NCBI RefSeq assembly: GCF_024169315.1
Contig: NZ_JALJWR010000001.1
Location: 3,770,501-3,834,500 of the forward strand
Direction of reading: 5' to 3'
Source of the DNA: Pseudomonas migulae
Lineage (GTDB): Bacteria > Pseudomonadota > Gammaproteobacteria > Pseudomonadales > Pseudomonadaceae
DNA length: 64,000 nt
Shown: one piece after another, positions 42,018 through 50,941 of the stretch
Layout of the letters: each line of letters opens with the position of its first letter
How positions within the stretch are numbered: the first letter of the stretch is position 1
Position numbers and translations under genes: made by a program
Notes under the pieces: model-generated
The model's input: the letters and a program-made list of their open reading frames with translations, nothing else
Database searches by the model: none
Told to the model about the DNA's origin: nothing

Positions 42018-42509
42018 TCAGGCGATGCGTGGGTCTGGATTTTCCAGGACGCTGTCTGTCTGCTCAGCACGGAAGGTTTTCAGCACCGCGTGGAACTGCG
42101 GGTGCTTGGCGCCAAGGATACTCGCCGACAGCAGCGCTGCGTTGATGGCGCCAGCTTTGCCGATGGCCAGGGTGGCGACCGGAATGCCCGCAGGCATCTG
42201 CACGATAGAGAGCAGCGAGTCGACGCCCGACAGCATCGCCGACTGCACCGGCACGCCCAGTACCGGCAGGTGGGTCTTGGCCGCACACATGCCAGGCAGG
42301 TGAGCGGCGCCACCGGCACCGGCGATGATCACCTCGATGCCACGCGCCTCGGCCTCTTCGGCGTACTGGAACAGCAGGTCCGGGGTGCGGTGGGCAGAGA
42401 CCACTTTCACCTCGTAAGGGATGCCGAGCTTTTCCAGCATATCGGCGGTGTGGCTAAGGGTGGACCAATCGGACTTGGAGCCCATGATCACGCCAACCAG
42501 TGCACTCAT
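42018..42509 (-). CDS. purE: N5-CAIR mutase PurE
   Basis: A 163-aa mutase that converts N5-CAIR to CAIR, directly after PurK. It has the class I signature [23 protein letters not shown] with the catalytic histidine, and [12 protein letters not shown]. It is upstream of purK in one operon. An intrinsic-terminator hairpin lies only 39 nt before its start. Confidence 0.96.
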   Translation of the reverse strand: MSALVGVIMGSKSDWSTLSHTADMLEKLGIPYEVKVVSAHRTPDLLFQYAEEAEARGIEVIIAGAGGAAHLPGMCAAKTHLPVLGVPVQSAMLSGVDSLLSIVQMPAGIPVATLAIGKAGAINAALLSASILGAKHPQFHAVLKTFRAEQTDSVLENPDPRIA

Positions 42510-42547
42510 CGTCGTGCCTCTTCTCTCTGGGCGCCCGCAGGCGCGTC

Positions 42548-42581
42548 AAAAAACAACAAGCCACGCAAAATGCGTGGCTTG
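42548..42581 (-). terminator. Intrinsic terminator hairpin in the purE leader (attenuator candidate)
   Basis: A perfect 10-bp stem CAAGCCACGC/GCGTGGCTTG with a 5-nt loop is followed on the minus strand by TTGTTTTTT. A second hairpin GGCCGG/CCGGCC (42596-42612), followed by ATTTTT, is just upstream, and a -10-like TATACT lies at 42624-42629. The space to the purE ATG is too short for another promoter, so the hairpin is probably inside the purEK transcript. Confidence 0.7.
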
Positions 42582-42730
42582 ATTGTACGAAAAATGGCCG
42601 GACGAACCGGCCGAAGGCCGCGCAGTATACCTCAATGAAGCAGATAAACAGCCCCCGATGCGACCATCTGTCATACGGCGCAAAGTGCCGGTTTTATTGA
42701 CTCCGAGGTCAGCGAAAGATCAACACAAAT

Positions 42731-42840
42731 CCCCCTGTGGGGGCGGGCTTGCTCGCGAATGCGCTGGGTCAGGCAACATTGATCTCGACTGACACACCGC
42801 ATTCGCGAGCAAGTCGAATCGTCGCACCGCCGCTCCCACA
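42731..42840. repeat. REP inverted pair, right arm interrupted
   Basis: The left arm CTGTGGGGGCGGGCTTGCTCG and an inverse arm in which about 16 nt (TCGAATCGTCGCACC-like) separate GAGCAAG from GCTCCCACA. It lies between the LysR gene and the purE leader. Confidence 0.85.
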
Positions 42841-42857
42841 TTGGATCTTCATTGGTC

Positions 42858-43775
42858 TCAGATACCCGTCGTGCCTTGGGCGGCGCCGCCTTCAAGCTTG
42901 CGCCACAGCAACCGCACATTCGCCTTGCGCACCAGCGCGCAGCGATACAGGCGAATCTCCAGCGGCACATGCCATTGCGGGCCACCGCAAACCACCAGTT
43001 CACCGCGCGCCAGTTCGGCACGCACGCTGAGCTGCGGCACCCAGGCAATCCCCAGCCCTTCCAGCGCCATGCTTTTCAGGCTGTCGGCCATGGCGGTTTC
43101 ATACACCGTGGTAAACCGCAGCGCACGCTGGCGCAGCAAGCCGTTTACCGAACGCCCGAGAAACGCTCCGGCGCTGTAGGCCAGCAACGGCACGCTGGCC
43201 TCGCCTTCCAGATCGAACAGCGGCTGGCCATTGGCATCCGCCGCGCACACCGGGAGCATTTCCGTATGCCCCAGGTGCAGCGACGGAAAGATCTCCGGGT
43301 CCATCTGCATGGCGGCGTCAGGGTCATAGAACGCCAGCATCAGATCGCACCCGCCTTCGCGTAATGCATGCACCGCGTCGCCCACGTTGGTGGCCACCAA
43401 CCGCGTCGCGATGTTCAAACCTTCATTGCGCAACTGCGCGATCCAGCGTGGAAAGAAGCCCAAGGCCAGGGAGTGAGCGGCAGCGACTTGCATCACCTCG
43501 CCCTGCCCGCCTTCCAGGTGATGAAGATGGCGCAGCACCTCGCCAAGCTGTTCGACCACCGTCCGCGCGGTGACCAGGAACAACTGCCCCGCCGCCGTCA
43601 GCTCGACGGGCGTGCGCGAACGGTTGACCAGTTGCAGCCCCAACGCGGCTTCGAGGCTGCGGATCCGTCGACTGAATGCCGGCTGGGTCACGAAACGGCG
43701 TTCCGCAGCCTGGGAGAAGCTGCGGGTGGCGGCCAGAGCACTGAAGTCCTCGAGCCATTTACTTTCCAGATTCAT
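42858..43775 (-). CDS. LysR-family transcriptional regulator, divergent from aspA
   Basis: A 305-aa regulator with an N-terminal winged helix-turn-helix (WLEDFSALAATRSFSQAAERRFVTQPAFSRRIRSLEAALG) and a C-terminal substrate-binding domain from about residue 90. ATG 43775 gives the usual N-terminus MNLESKWLEDF. It is transcribed away from aspA across a 180-nt intergenic region, so it probably controls aspA and perhaps the downstream symporter and asparaginase genes. The ligand is unknown. Confidence 0.9.
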   Translation of the reverse strand: MNLESKWLEDFSALAATRSFSQAAERRFVTQPAFSRRIRSLEAALGLQLVNRSRTPVELTAAGQLFLVTARTVVEQLGEVLRHLHHLEGGQGEVMQVAAAHSLALGFFPRWIAQLRNEGLNIATRLVATNVGDAVHALREGGCDLMLAFYDPDAAMQMDPEIFPSLHLGHTEMLPVCAADANGQPLFDLEGEASVPLLAYSAGAFLGRSVNGLLRQRALRFTTVYETAMADSLKSMALEGLGIAWVPQLSVRAELARGELVVCGGPQWHVPLEIRLYRCALVRKANVRLLWRKLEGGAAQGTTGI

Positions 43776-43955
43776 CACGTCCTCCCGGACACGCACCAAT
43801 TTAGGTCACACGCTCGCCACAGATGCGGCGTCACATGGGCATTATGCCGAATGTGCATAGGCCAGTGTTTAACAGCATTGGCCGAAAATTCTCTACAAGC
43901 CTAGCATTTGCAGTGTTCCGGCACAGACCGGGTCCATATCGAGATGATTTCCATC

Positions 43956-45380
43956 ATGTCCTCCGCTGCATCTTTCCGCACAGAAAAAGACCTGCTTGGC
44001 GTACTCGAAGTACCGGCTCAAGCGTATTACGGCATCCAGACCCTGCGAGCGGTGAACAACTTCCGTCTCTCCGGCGTTCCGATTTCGCATTACCCGAAGC
44101 TGGTTGTCGGCCTGGCCATGGTCAAACAGGCCGCCGCTGACGCCAACCGCGAGTTGGGTCACCTGAGCGAAGCCAAGCACGCTGCCATCAGCGAAGCCTG
44201 TGCACGATTGATCCGCGGCGACTTCCACGAAGAGTTCGTGGTGGACATGATTCAAGGCGGCGCTGGCACTTCGACCAACATGAATGCCAACGAAGTCATC
44301 GCCAACATCGCGCTGGAGGCCATGGGTCACCAGAAGGGCGAATACCAATACCTGCACCCGAACAACGACGTGAACATGGCGCAGTCGACCAACGACGCCT
44401 ACCCGACCGCGATCCGCCTGGGTCTGCTGCTGGGTCACGACGCATTGCTGGCCAGCCTCGACAGCCTGATCCAGTCGTTCGCCGCCAAAGGTGAAGAATT
44501 CAGCCACGTCCTGAAGATGGGCCGTACCCAGCTGCAAGACGCCGTGCCGATGACCCTCGGCCAGGAATTCCGCGCCTTCGCCACCACGTTGAGCGAAGAC
44601 CTGGCACGCCTGAAAACACTGGCACCGGAACTGCTGACCGAAGTGAACCTGGGCGGTACTGCAATCGGCACCGGCATCAACGCCGACCCGCGCTACCAGG
44701 CCCTGGCTGTTCAGCGTCTGGCACTGATCAGCGGTCAACCGCTGGTTCCGGCGGCCGACCTGATCGAGGCCACCTCCGACATGGGCGCCTTCGTGCTGTT
44801 CTCCGGCATGCTCAAGCGCACCGCGGTCAAGCTGTCGAAGATCTGCAACGACCTGCGCCTGCTGTCCAGCGGCCCACGTACCGGCATCAACGAAATCAAC
44901 CTGCCAGCGCGTCAGCCAGGCAGCTCGATCATGCCAGGCAAGGTCAACCCGGTAATCCCGGAAGCAGTAAACCAAGTGGCGTTCCAGATCATCGGCAACG
45001 ACCTGGCCCTGACCATCGCGGCCGAAGGCGGCCAGCTGCAACTGAACGTGATGGAGCCGCTGATCGCCTTCAAGATCTTCGACTCGATCCGTCTGCTGCA
45101 ACGCGCCATGGACATGCTGCGCGAGCACTGCATCACCGGCATCACCGCCAACGAAGCCCGCTGCCGCGAACTGGTCGAGCACTCGATCGGCCTGGTGACC
45201 GCGCTGAACCCGTACATCGGCTATGAAAACGCCACCCGCATCGCCCGTATCGCCCTCGAAAGCGGCCGCGGCGTGCTGGAACTGGTGCGCGAAGAAGGCT
45301 TGCTCGACGAAGAAATGCTCGCCGACATCCTGCGCCCGGAAAACATGATTGCTCCACGTCTGGTTCCGCTTAAAGCCTGA
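43956..45380 (+). CDS. aspA: Aspartate ammonia-lyase AspA
   Basis: A 474-aa lyase of the fumarase/aspartase superfamily that converts aspartate to fumarate and ammonia. It has TSTNMNANEVIANIA, VNMAQSTNDAYPTAIR, the GRTQLQDAVPMTLGQEF helix and the signature loop GSSIMPGKVNPVIPE with the catalytic serine. ATG 43956 gives the family N-terminus MSSAASFRTEKDLLG; an ATG 12 nt earlier is less likely. It ends before a strong terminator. With the symporter and asparaginase genes it makes an Asn/Asp use module. Confidence 0.95.
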   Translation: MSSAASFRTEKDLLGVLEVPAQAYYGIQTLRAVNNFRLSGVPISHYPKLVVGLAMVKQAAADANRELGHLSEAKHAAISEACARLIRGDFHEEFVVDMIQGGAGTSTNMNANEVIANIALEAMGHQKGEYQYLHPNNDVNMAQSTNDAYPTAIRLGLLLGHDALLASLDSLIQSFAAKGEEFSHVLKMGRTQLQDAVPMTLGQEFRAFATTLSEDLARLKTLAPELLTEVNLGGTAIGTGINADPRYQALAVQRLALISGQPLVPAADLIEATSDMGAFVLFSGMLKRTAVKLSKICNDLRLLSSGPRTGINEINLPARQPGSSIMPGKVNPVIPEAVNQVAFQIIGNDLALTIAAEGGQLQLNVMEPLIAFKIFDSIRLLQRAMDMLREHCITGITANEARCRELVEHSIGLVTALNPYIGYENATRIARIALESGRGVLELVREEGLLDEEMLADILRPENMIAPRLVPLKA

Positions 45381-45443
45381 CCCGACGCGTTATTGATAGC
45401 ACCGCTCACCAGGTCGAGGGACTAGACACCTCTCACCTTTTGA

Positions 45444-45478
45444 GGGCTTGGGGATTTATTCCCCAAGCCCTTTTTTTT
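45444..45478 (+). terminator. Terminator after aspA
   Basis: A perfect 10-bp stem GGGCTTGGGG/CCCCAAGCCC with a 7-nt loop, followed by eight T residues. Confidence 0.95.
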
Positions 45479-45520
45479 AACGATTTGGCAGCCAATCAGA
45501 ATGTCTGGGAGCTGAGATAT

Positions 45521-45609
45521 GTGGGAGCGGGCTTGCTCGCGAATACGGTCTGACATCCACTATTTATGGTGACTGACACACCCCCTTCGCGAGCAAGCCC
45601 GCTCCCACA
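45521..45609. repeat. REP inverted pair
   Basis: Arms GTGGGAGCGGGCTTGCTCGCG and its inverse with a ~45-nt centre lie between aspA and the symporter gene. Confidence 0.92.
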
Positions 45610-45913
45610 GAAAAGCAGACCCCGCATAAGCCCGGCGCCGGTAACGCCGGGTGTTTCAAAGCTTCGTTTCCCCGAATGCACCACAACCGTGCAGACGGAC
45701 GGCACACTCATCGGTATAGTGCCGCCCCTCTTCGCGTGAGCGGTCGTCGGTAACGAGGCCCAAACCCATGCGAAACCCGAACTAATAACAAACCCGCAAT
45801 ATGAAATCGGGACGAACCTTCGCCTCGCCTGTTTTGCCGTGCGCAAACCGGTGTAACGCGATGTTTCCGACCGCCCAGCATTTGCCTACACAAAAAACAG
45901 CGAGGAATAATCC
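45610..45913. other. Upstream region of the symporter gene
   Basis: About 300 nt with no convincing gene. A hairpin CCCGGCG/CGCCGGG (45631-45651) is visible. The rest presumably holds the symporter promoter, but no clear box is recognised. Confidence 0.4.
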
Positions 45914-47365
45914 ATGCTCGAAGTCATTAACGACTTCCTCTCAGGGAAAGTACTGATCGTGCTCATTGTCGGGCTCGGTAGCTACTTCACGATCCGCTCG
46001 CGTTTCGTTCAATTGCGCCACTTCTTCCACATGTTCGCGGTGTTCCGCGACAGCCTCAAAAGCAGCGCCGGGCAACTCAGCTCATTCCAGGCCCTGATGC
46101 TCAGCCTCGCCGGCCGCGTCGGTGCGGGCAACATCGCCGGTGTCGGCATTGCCGTGACCCTCGGTGGGCCAGGTGCGGTGTTCTGGATGTGGGTGACCGC
46201 GCTGGTCGGCATGTCCAGCAGCTTCTTCGAATGCTCCCTCGGCCAGCTCTACAAACGCGCTGACGCCGACGGCACTTACCGTGGCGGCCCGTCCTACTAC
46301 ATCCAGCACGGCCTGCAGAAACGCTGGTTGGGCATGATCATGGCGTTCCTGTTGCTGGTGACCTTCGGGTTCGCCTTCAACGGCCTGCAATCCCACGCCG
46401 TGACCCACTCGCTGAACAACGCGTTCGGCCTCGACACCACCTACACAGGCCTGGCCTTGGCGGTGTTGCTGGGCCTGGTGTTCATCGGCGGGATCAAGCG
46501 CATCGCCAAGGTCGCTGACCTGCTGGTGCCGGTGAAAACCCTGGTGTACATCGGCGTGACCATCTACGTGATCGTGCTGCAATTCGACCACGTTCCGGGC
46601 ATGTTGATGACGATCGTCAAAAGCGCCTTCGGTCTCGACCAGGCCTTCGGTGGCCTGATCGGCAGCGCCATCGTCATGGGCGTGAAGCGTGGCGTGTTCG
46701 CCAACGAAGCGGGCCTGGGCAGTGCGCCAAACGTGGCGGCCGTGGCGTCGGTCGAGCACCCGGTGGCACAAGGTGTGGTTCAAGCGTTCAGCGTATTCCT
46801 CGATACCTTCGTGATCTGCACCTGCACCGCCTTGCTGATCCTGCTCTCGGGTTTCTACACCCCAGGCTTCGAAGGCGACGGCATTGCCCTGACCCAGAAC
46901 TCGCTCGCCGCTGTCGTGGGCGACTGGGGCCGGATGTTCATTTCCGTGGCCCTGGCGTTGTTCGTGTTCACCTCGATTCTCTACAACTACTACCTGGGCG
47001 AGAGCAACCTGCGCTTCCTGATCGGTGAAAACCGCAAGGCGCTGATCGGCTACCGCGCGCTGGTACTGGTGTTGATTTTCTGGGGTGCGATCGAGAACCT
47101 CGGCACGGTGTTCGCGTTTGCCGACATCACCATGACCCTGCTCGCGTTCGTGAACCTGATCGCGCTGTTCCTGCTGTTCAAGGTCGGCATGCGCATCCTG
47201 CGTGACTACGATGACCAGCGCGCTGCCGGGATCAAGACGCCGGTGTTCGATTCGAGCAAGTTTCCGGATCTGGACCTGGATCTGAACGCCTGGCCAGCCA
47301 ATCCGCCAGCCGCCACTCCAAAGGCCGAAGCCGAGCCGCAAGTCGTACCCGCAGCGCAACGCTGA
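45914..47365 (+). CDS. Sodium:alanine/glycine symporter (AGCS family)
   Basis: A 483-aa amino-acid:cation symporter with about 11 membrane helices. Family motifs are GRVGAGNIAGVGIAVTLGGPGAVFWMW near residue 70, SSFFECSLGQLYK, and KRGVFANEAGLGSAPNVAA. The cytoplasmic tail is long and Pro/Ala-rich. Alanine, glycine or a related small amino acid is the usual substrate. Its place between aspA and an asparaginase gene suggests it feeds Asn/Asp-related catabolism, though the substrate is not visible from sequence. Confidence 0.93.
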   Translation: MLEVINDFLSGKVLIVLIVGLGSYFTIRSRFVQLRHFFHMFAVFRDSLKSSAGQLSSFQALMLSLAGRVGAGNIAGVGIAVTLGGPGAVFWMWVTALVGMSSSFFECSLGQLYKRADADGTYRGGPSYYIQHGLQKRWLGMIMAFLLLVTFGFAFNGLQSHAVTHSLNNAFGLDTTYTGLALAVLLGLVFIGGIKRIAKVADLLVPVKTLVYIGVTIYVIVLQFDHVPGMLMTIVKSAFGLDQAFGGLIGSAIVMGVKRGVFANEAGLGSAPNVAAVASVEHPVAQGVVQAFSVFLDTFVICTCTALLILLSGFYTPGFEGDGIALTQNSLAAVVGDWGRMFISVALALFVFTSILYNYYLGESNLRFLIGENRKALIGYRALVLVLIFWGAIENLGTVFAFADITMTLLAFVNLIALFLLFKVGMRILRDYDDQRAAGIKTPVFDSSKFPDLDLDLNAWPANPPAATPKAEAEPQVVPAAQR

Positions 47366-47386
47366 TCGGTTAAAGTGCGCAAATCC

Positions 47387-47479
47387 CTGTGGGAGCGGGC
47401 TTGCTCGCGAAAGCGGTGTGTCATTCAGCATTGATGTCGATTGACACACCGCTTTCGCGAGCAAGCCCGCTCCCACAGG
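47387..47479. repeat. REP inverted pair with 38-bp perfect arms
   Basis: The left arm from CCTGTGGGAGCGGGCTTGCT to GGTGTGTCA is an exact inverse of the right arm; only a ~17-nt loop separates them. It is the most regular REP hairpin in the window, and lies between the symporter and asparaginase genes. Confidence 0.95.
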
Positions 47480-47504
47480 AACTCATCGTTCTCGGAGCAC
47501 CTCC

Positions 47505-48509
47505 ATGAATTCCTCGACCTACCCTGCCGCCCAGCACGTCATGGTGCTCTACACCGGCGGCACCATCGGCATGCAAGCCAGCGAACATGGCCTGGCACCC
47601 GCATCCGGTTTCGAAGCGCGGATGCGCGAATACCTGCACAGCCAGCCCGAGCTGGTGGTGCCACAGTGGCGCTTTCGCGAGATGTCGCCGCTGATCGACA
47701 GCGCCAACATGTCCCCGGCGTACTGGCAGCAACTGCGTGAAGCGGTGGTCGATGCTGTCGACGTACAGGGTTGCGACAGTGTGCTGATTCTGCACGGCAC
47801 CGACACGCTGGCTTACAGCGCGGCGGCCATGAGTTTTCAACTGCTCGGCCTGCAGGCCCGCGTGTGCTTTACCGGTTCGATGCTGCCGGCCGGCGTGACC
47901 GACAGCGATGCCTGGGAAAACCTCGGCGGCGCACTGGTTGCCCTCGGCCAAGGCCTGGCACCGGGCGTGCATCTGTACTTCCACGGCGAACTGCTGGACC
48001 CGACCCGTTGCGCGAAGGTGCGCAGTTTCGGTCGTCATCCGTTCAAGCGCCTGGAGCGTCAGGGCGGTGGTGTGAAAGCACCCTCGATCCCTGCGCAACT
48101 GAACTACAACCAGCCAAAGCAATTGGCAAAGGTTGCGGTGTTGCCGCTGTTTCCAGGCATCGGCGCCGAAATCCTTGATGGCCTGCTCGACAGCGGTATT
48201 CAGGGGCTGGTGCTGGAGTGCTACGGCAGCGGCACCGGGCCGAGCGACAACCCTGAGTTTCTCGCCAGCCTCGGTCGCGCGCGGGACAACGGTGTGGTGG
48301 TGGTTGCGGTGACGCAATGCCATGAAGGTGGTGTTGAGCTGGATGTCTACGAGGCGGGCAGTCGTTTACGTGGCGTCGGCGTACTTTCCGGCGGCGGCAT
48401 GACCCGTGAGGCGGCGTTCGGCAAGTTGCATGGGTTGCTGGGGGCGGGGCTGGATACTGCTGAAGTACGGCGCCTTGTAGAGCTCGACCTCGCCGGTGAA
48501 CTTAGCTGA
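47505..48509 (+). CDS. ansA: Type I L-asparaginase
   Basis: A 334-aa asparaginase without a signal peptide, hence cytoplasmic. It has the first catalytic threonine in VLYTGGTIGMQ and the second in LHGTDTLAYSAAAM, which also holds the Asp-Thr pair, plus GAEILDGLLDSG. It hydrolyses asparagine to aspartate and ammonia, giving substrate for AspA encoded upstream. It is separated from the symporter by a REP hairpin. Confidence 0.92.
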   Translation: MNSSTYPAAQHVMVLYTGGTIGMQASEHGLAPASGFEARMREYLHSQPELVVPQWRFREMSPLIDSANMSPAYWQQLREAVVDAVDVQGCDSVLILHGTDTLAYSAAAMSFQLLGLQARVCFTGSMLPAGVTDSDAWENLGGALVALGQGLAPGVHLYFHGELLDPTRCAKVRSFGRHPFKRLERQGGGVKAPSIPAQLNYNQPKQLAKVAVLPLFPGIGAEILDGLLDSGIQGLVLECYGSGTGPSDNPEFLASLGRARDNGVVVVAVTQCHEGGVELDVYEAGSRLRGVGVLSGGGMTREAAFGKLHGLLGAGLDTAEVRRLVELDLAGELS

Positions 48510-48521
48510 CACCACACTATT

Positions 48522-48598
48522 CCTGTAGGAGCGAGGCTTGCCCGCGAAGGCGTCCTTGAAGACGCCAGAAGCTTCGCGGGCAAGCCTCGCTCCTACAG
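48522..48598. repeat. REP inverted pair
   Basis: Arms CTGTAGGAGCGAGGCTTGCCC and its inverse lie around a short centre after the asparaginase gene. Confidence 0.92.
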
Positions 48599-48657
48599 GG
48601 TTTCTGCGCGGCATGTAACTTGCTGCTTTCCAGCCATTCACAAGGCTGGAAGTCCCC

Positions 48658-49650
48658 ATGCTCCACTCCCACCTCACCACCCTCAACGCCGTTTCTCTGG
48701 TGCTCAACGCCTTCAAGGCCGAAGGCCTGTCGAGCGAAGCGCTGCTGGCCGGAAGCGGTATCAGCGCGGCGGATCTGAACCGTGCCGACACGCGCATCAC
48801 CACCAACCAGGAGATGCAGGTCTGCGCCAACGCGGTTGCGCTCAAGCGTGACATCGGCCTGGAACTGGGCCGGCGCATGCACGTTTCCTGCTATGGCATG
48901 CTCGGTTATGCCCTGCTCACCAGTGCCACCTTCGGTGACGCTTTGCGTCTGGCGATGCGCTATCCGGCGCTGTTGGGAACACTTTTCGAACTGAGCCTGG
49001 AAGAGGACGGCGAACGCGTGTGGTTCGTCGCGGCCGATTACCGGGAGAGCCCGGCGATGGCGGTGTTCAACGCCGAATTCTGCCTGGTGTCGTTGAAAGT
49101 CATCTGCGACGACCTGCTCGGTCACCCGCTGCCGCTGCTGGCGGCTCGCTTCGAACATGCCGCCCCCGACTACGAGACAACTTACGCCGAGCATTTCAAC
49201 TGCCCGTTGCACTTCGACGCTCGGGACAACGCCTTTGCCTTCGACAAACGCTGGCTCGACCAGCCCTTGCCCCTCGCGGATGTCATTACCCATCAGGCCA
49301 TGGCCGAACGCTGCCGCAAGCAGAATATCGAGTTCACCGGGCGCCAGGCCTGGCTGGGGCGGATTCGCCAACTGCTCAGCGCGCAATTGAATGCGGCGCC
49401 AGGGCTCGAAGGGTTGGCCGAGCAGATGAATTGCTCGGCGCGGACCCTGCGCCGGCACCTCAAGGACCTGGGGTGTAGCTATCAGGAGTTGCTGGATGAG
49501 CTGCGTTTCGAGCAGGCCAAGCACATGCTCTGCGAAGACCAGATGCCGATCTACCGGATCGCCGAAGCGCTGGGGTTCAGCGAAACCGCAAGTTTTCGCC
49601 ATGCGTTTGTGCGCTGGAGTGGTGTGGCGCCGAGCCAATTCAGACCTTGA
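48658..49650 (+). CDS. AraC-family regulator (arabinose_bd-HTH_18, OruR-like)
   Basis: A 330-aa regulator. The N-terminal ~190 residues form the 'arabinose-binding of AraC type' domain (GLELGRRMHVSCYGMLGYALLTSATFGDAL). The C-terminal HTH_18 has LAEQMNCSARTLRRHLKDLGCSYQELLDELRFEQAKHML and IAEALGFSETASFRHAF. Relatives include OruR and other regulators of amine or amino-acid use. The two genes downstream on the same strand encode polyamine functions, so they are the likely targets. Confidence 0.9.
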   Translation: MLHSHLTTLNAVSLVLNAFKAEGLSSEALLAGSGISAADLNRADTRITTNQEMQVCANAVALKRDIGLELGRRMHVSCYGMLGYALLTSATFGDALRLAMRYPALLGTLFELSLEEDGERVWFVAADYRESPAMAVFNAEFCLVSLKVICDDLLGHPLPLLAARFEHAAPDYETTYAEHFNCPLHFDARDNAFAFDKRWLDQPLPLADVITHQAMAERCRKQNIEFTGRQAWLGRIRQLLSAQLNAAPGLEGLAEQMNCSARTLRRHLKDLGCSYQELLDELRFEQAKHMLCEDQMPIYRIAEALGFSETASFRHAFVRWSGVAPSQFRP

Positions 49651-49659
49651 TCACTCTCC

Positions 49660-49735
49660 CTGCAGGAGCGAGGCTTGCCCGCGAAGGCGCGCTTGAATAC
49701 ACCAACAGCTTCGCGGGCAAGCCTCGCTCCTACAG
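49660..49735. repeat. REP inverted pair
   Basis: Arms CTGCAGGAGCGAGGCTTGCCC and TTCGCGGGCAAGCCTCGCTCC in opposite orientation lie between the AraC and deacetylase genes. Confidence 0.9.
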
Positions 49736-49896
49736 AGTCAGACGCCCCGAGTGAGGGCATAGCCGCGCCATCAAGGGGCGAATTTCGGTCAGTTTTTTTG
49801 GCCATATAAATCCCCTTTTGGCCTTTCCTGCCGTTCTCCGAATCGCCGTCCGCCGCAAGACTGTAGCCAACCGAATCAGCCTGCGGAGAACAAGAA

Positions 49897-50928
49897 ATGC
49901 TGACCATCTACTCGGACGATCACCACCTGCACCACGGCCGTTGTGAATTGATAGACGGGCAACTCAAGCCCTGCTTTGAAATGCCTTCGCGTGCCGACCA
50001 CGTCTTGGCGCGGGTACAAAACCAGAACCTCGGCCCCGTTGAAGCGCCGAAGGATTTCGGCCTCGACCCGATCGCGCGTATCCACAGCCGCGACTACCTC
50101 GACTTCTTCAAAGGTGCCTGGTCCCGTTGGACCGAGTTCAACACCGACGGCGACTTGCTGCCCTACACCTGGCCGGCCCGCACCTTGCGCGCCATCAAGC
50201 CCACCAGCCTGCACGGCCAGCTCGGCTATTACAGCTTCGACGGCGGCGCCCCGATTACCGCTGGCACCTGGCAAGCGGCGTACAGCGCAGCCCAAGTGGC
50301 GCTCACCGCCCAGGCCGAAATCCAGCGCGGCGCACGCAGTGCCTTCGCGTTGTGCCGCCCACCGGGACACCACGCCGCCAGCGATTTGATGGGTGGTTAT
50401 TGCTACCTCAACAACGCCGCCATCGCCGCTCAGGCCTTCCTCGATCAAGGCCACAGGAAAGTCGCGATCCTCGACGTCGATTACCACCACGGCAACGGCA
50501 CCCAATCGATTTTCTACGAACGCAGCGACGTGCTCTTCACCTCGATCCATGGCCATCCGGAAGCCGAGTTCCCGTTCTTCCTCGGTTATGAAGACGAGCT
50601 GGGCGAAGGCGCGGGCGAAGGCTTCAACTTCAACTACCCTTTGCCGGCCGGTAGCGGTTGGGACAGCTGGAGTGCGGCGCTGGAACAGGCCTGCAAAGAG
50701 ATCGAGAAATACGGCGCCGACATCGTTGTCGTGTCCCTGGGCGTCGATACGTTCAAGGACGATCCGATCTCCCAATTCAAACTCGACAGCCCGGATTACC
50801 TGGCGATGGGCGAGCGCATTGCGAAGCTCGGCGTGCCGACGCTGTTCGTGATGGAAGGCGGTTACGCGGTCGAAGAAATCGGCATCAACGCCGTGAACGT
50901 TCTTGAAGGTTTTGAAAGCGCTCAATGA
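49897..50928 (+). CDS. aphA: Acetylpolyamine amidohydrolase (histone-deacetylase-like fold)
   Basis: A 343-aa zinc deacetylase of the HDAC superfamily that removes acetyl groups from acetylated polyamines. Zinc ligands and catalytic residues are visible: the tandem histidines in CRPPGHHAASD, the Asp/His pair in ILDVDYHHGNGTQ, and the aspartate in VVSLGVDTFKDDP. The gene is followed after 13 nt by a polyamine-binding protein gene, matching the P. aeruginosa aphA-binding-protein pair as I recall it. Confidence 0.92.
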   Translation: MLTIYSDDHHLHHGRCELIDGQLKPCFEMPSRADHVLARVQNQNLGPVEAPKDFGLDPIARIHSRDYLDFFKGAWSRWTEFNTDGDLLPYTWPARTLRAIKPTSLHGQLGYYSFDGGAPITAGTWQAAYSAAQVALTAQAEIQRGARSAFALCRPPGHHAASDLMGGYCYLNNAAIAAQAFLDQGHRKVAILDVDYHHGNGTQSIFYERSDVLFTSIHGHPEAEFPFFLGYEDELGEGAGEGFNFNYPLPAGSGWDSWSAALEQACKEIEKYGADIVVVSLGVDTFKDDPISQFKLDSPDYLAMGERIAKLGVPTLFVMEGGYAVEEIGINAVNVLEGFESAQ

Positions 50929-50941
50929 GGAAACAACAATA

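Noticed and set aside
47387..47479. CRISPR-like repeat array from recurrent REP palindromes
   Set aside because: Units are dispersed one per gene gap, not regularly spaced, and have no spacers or cas genes.
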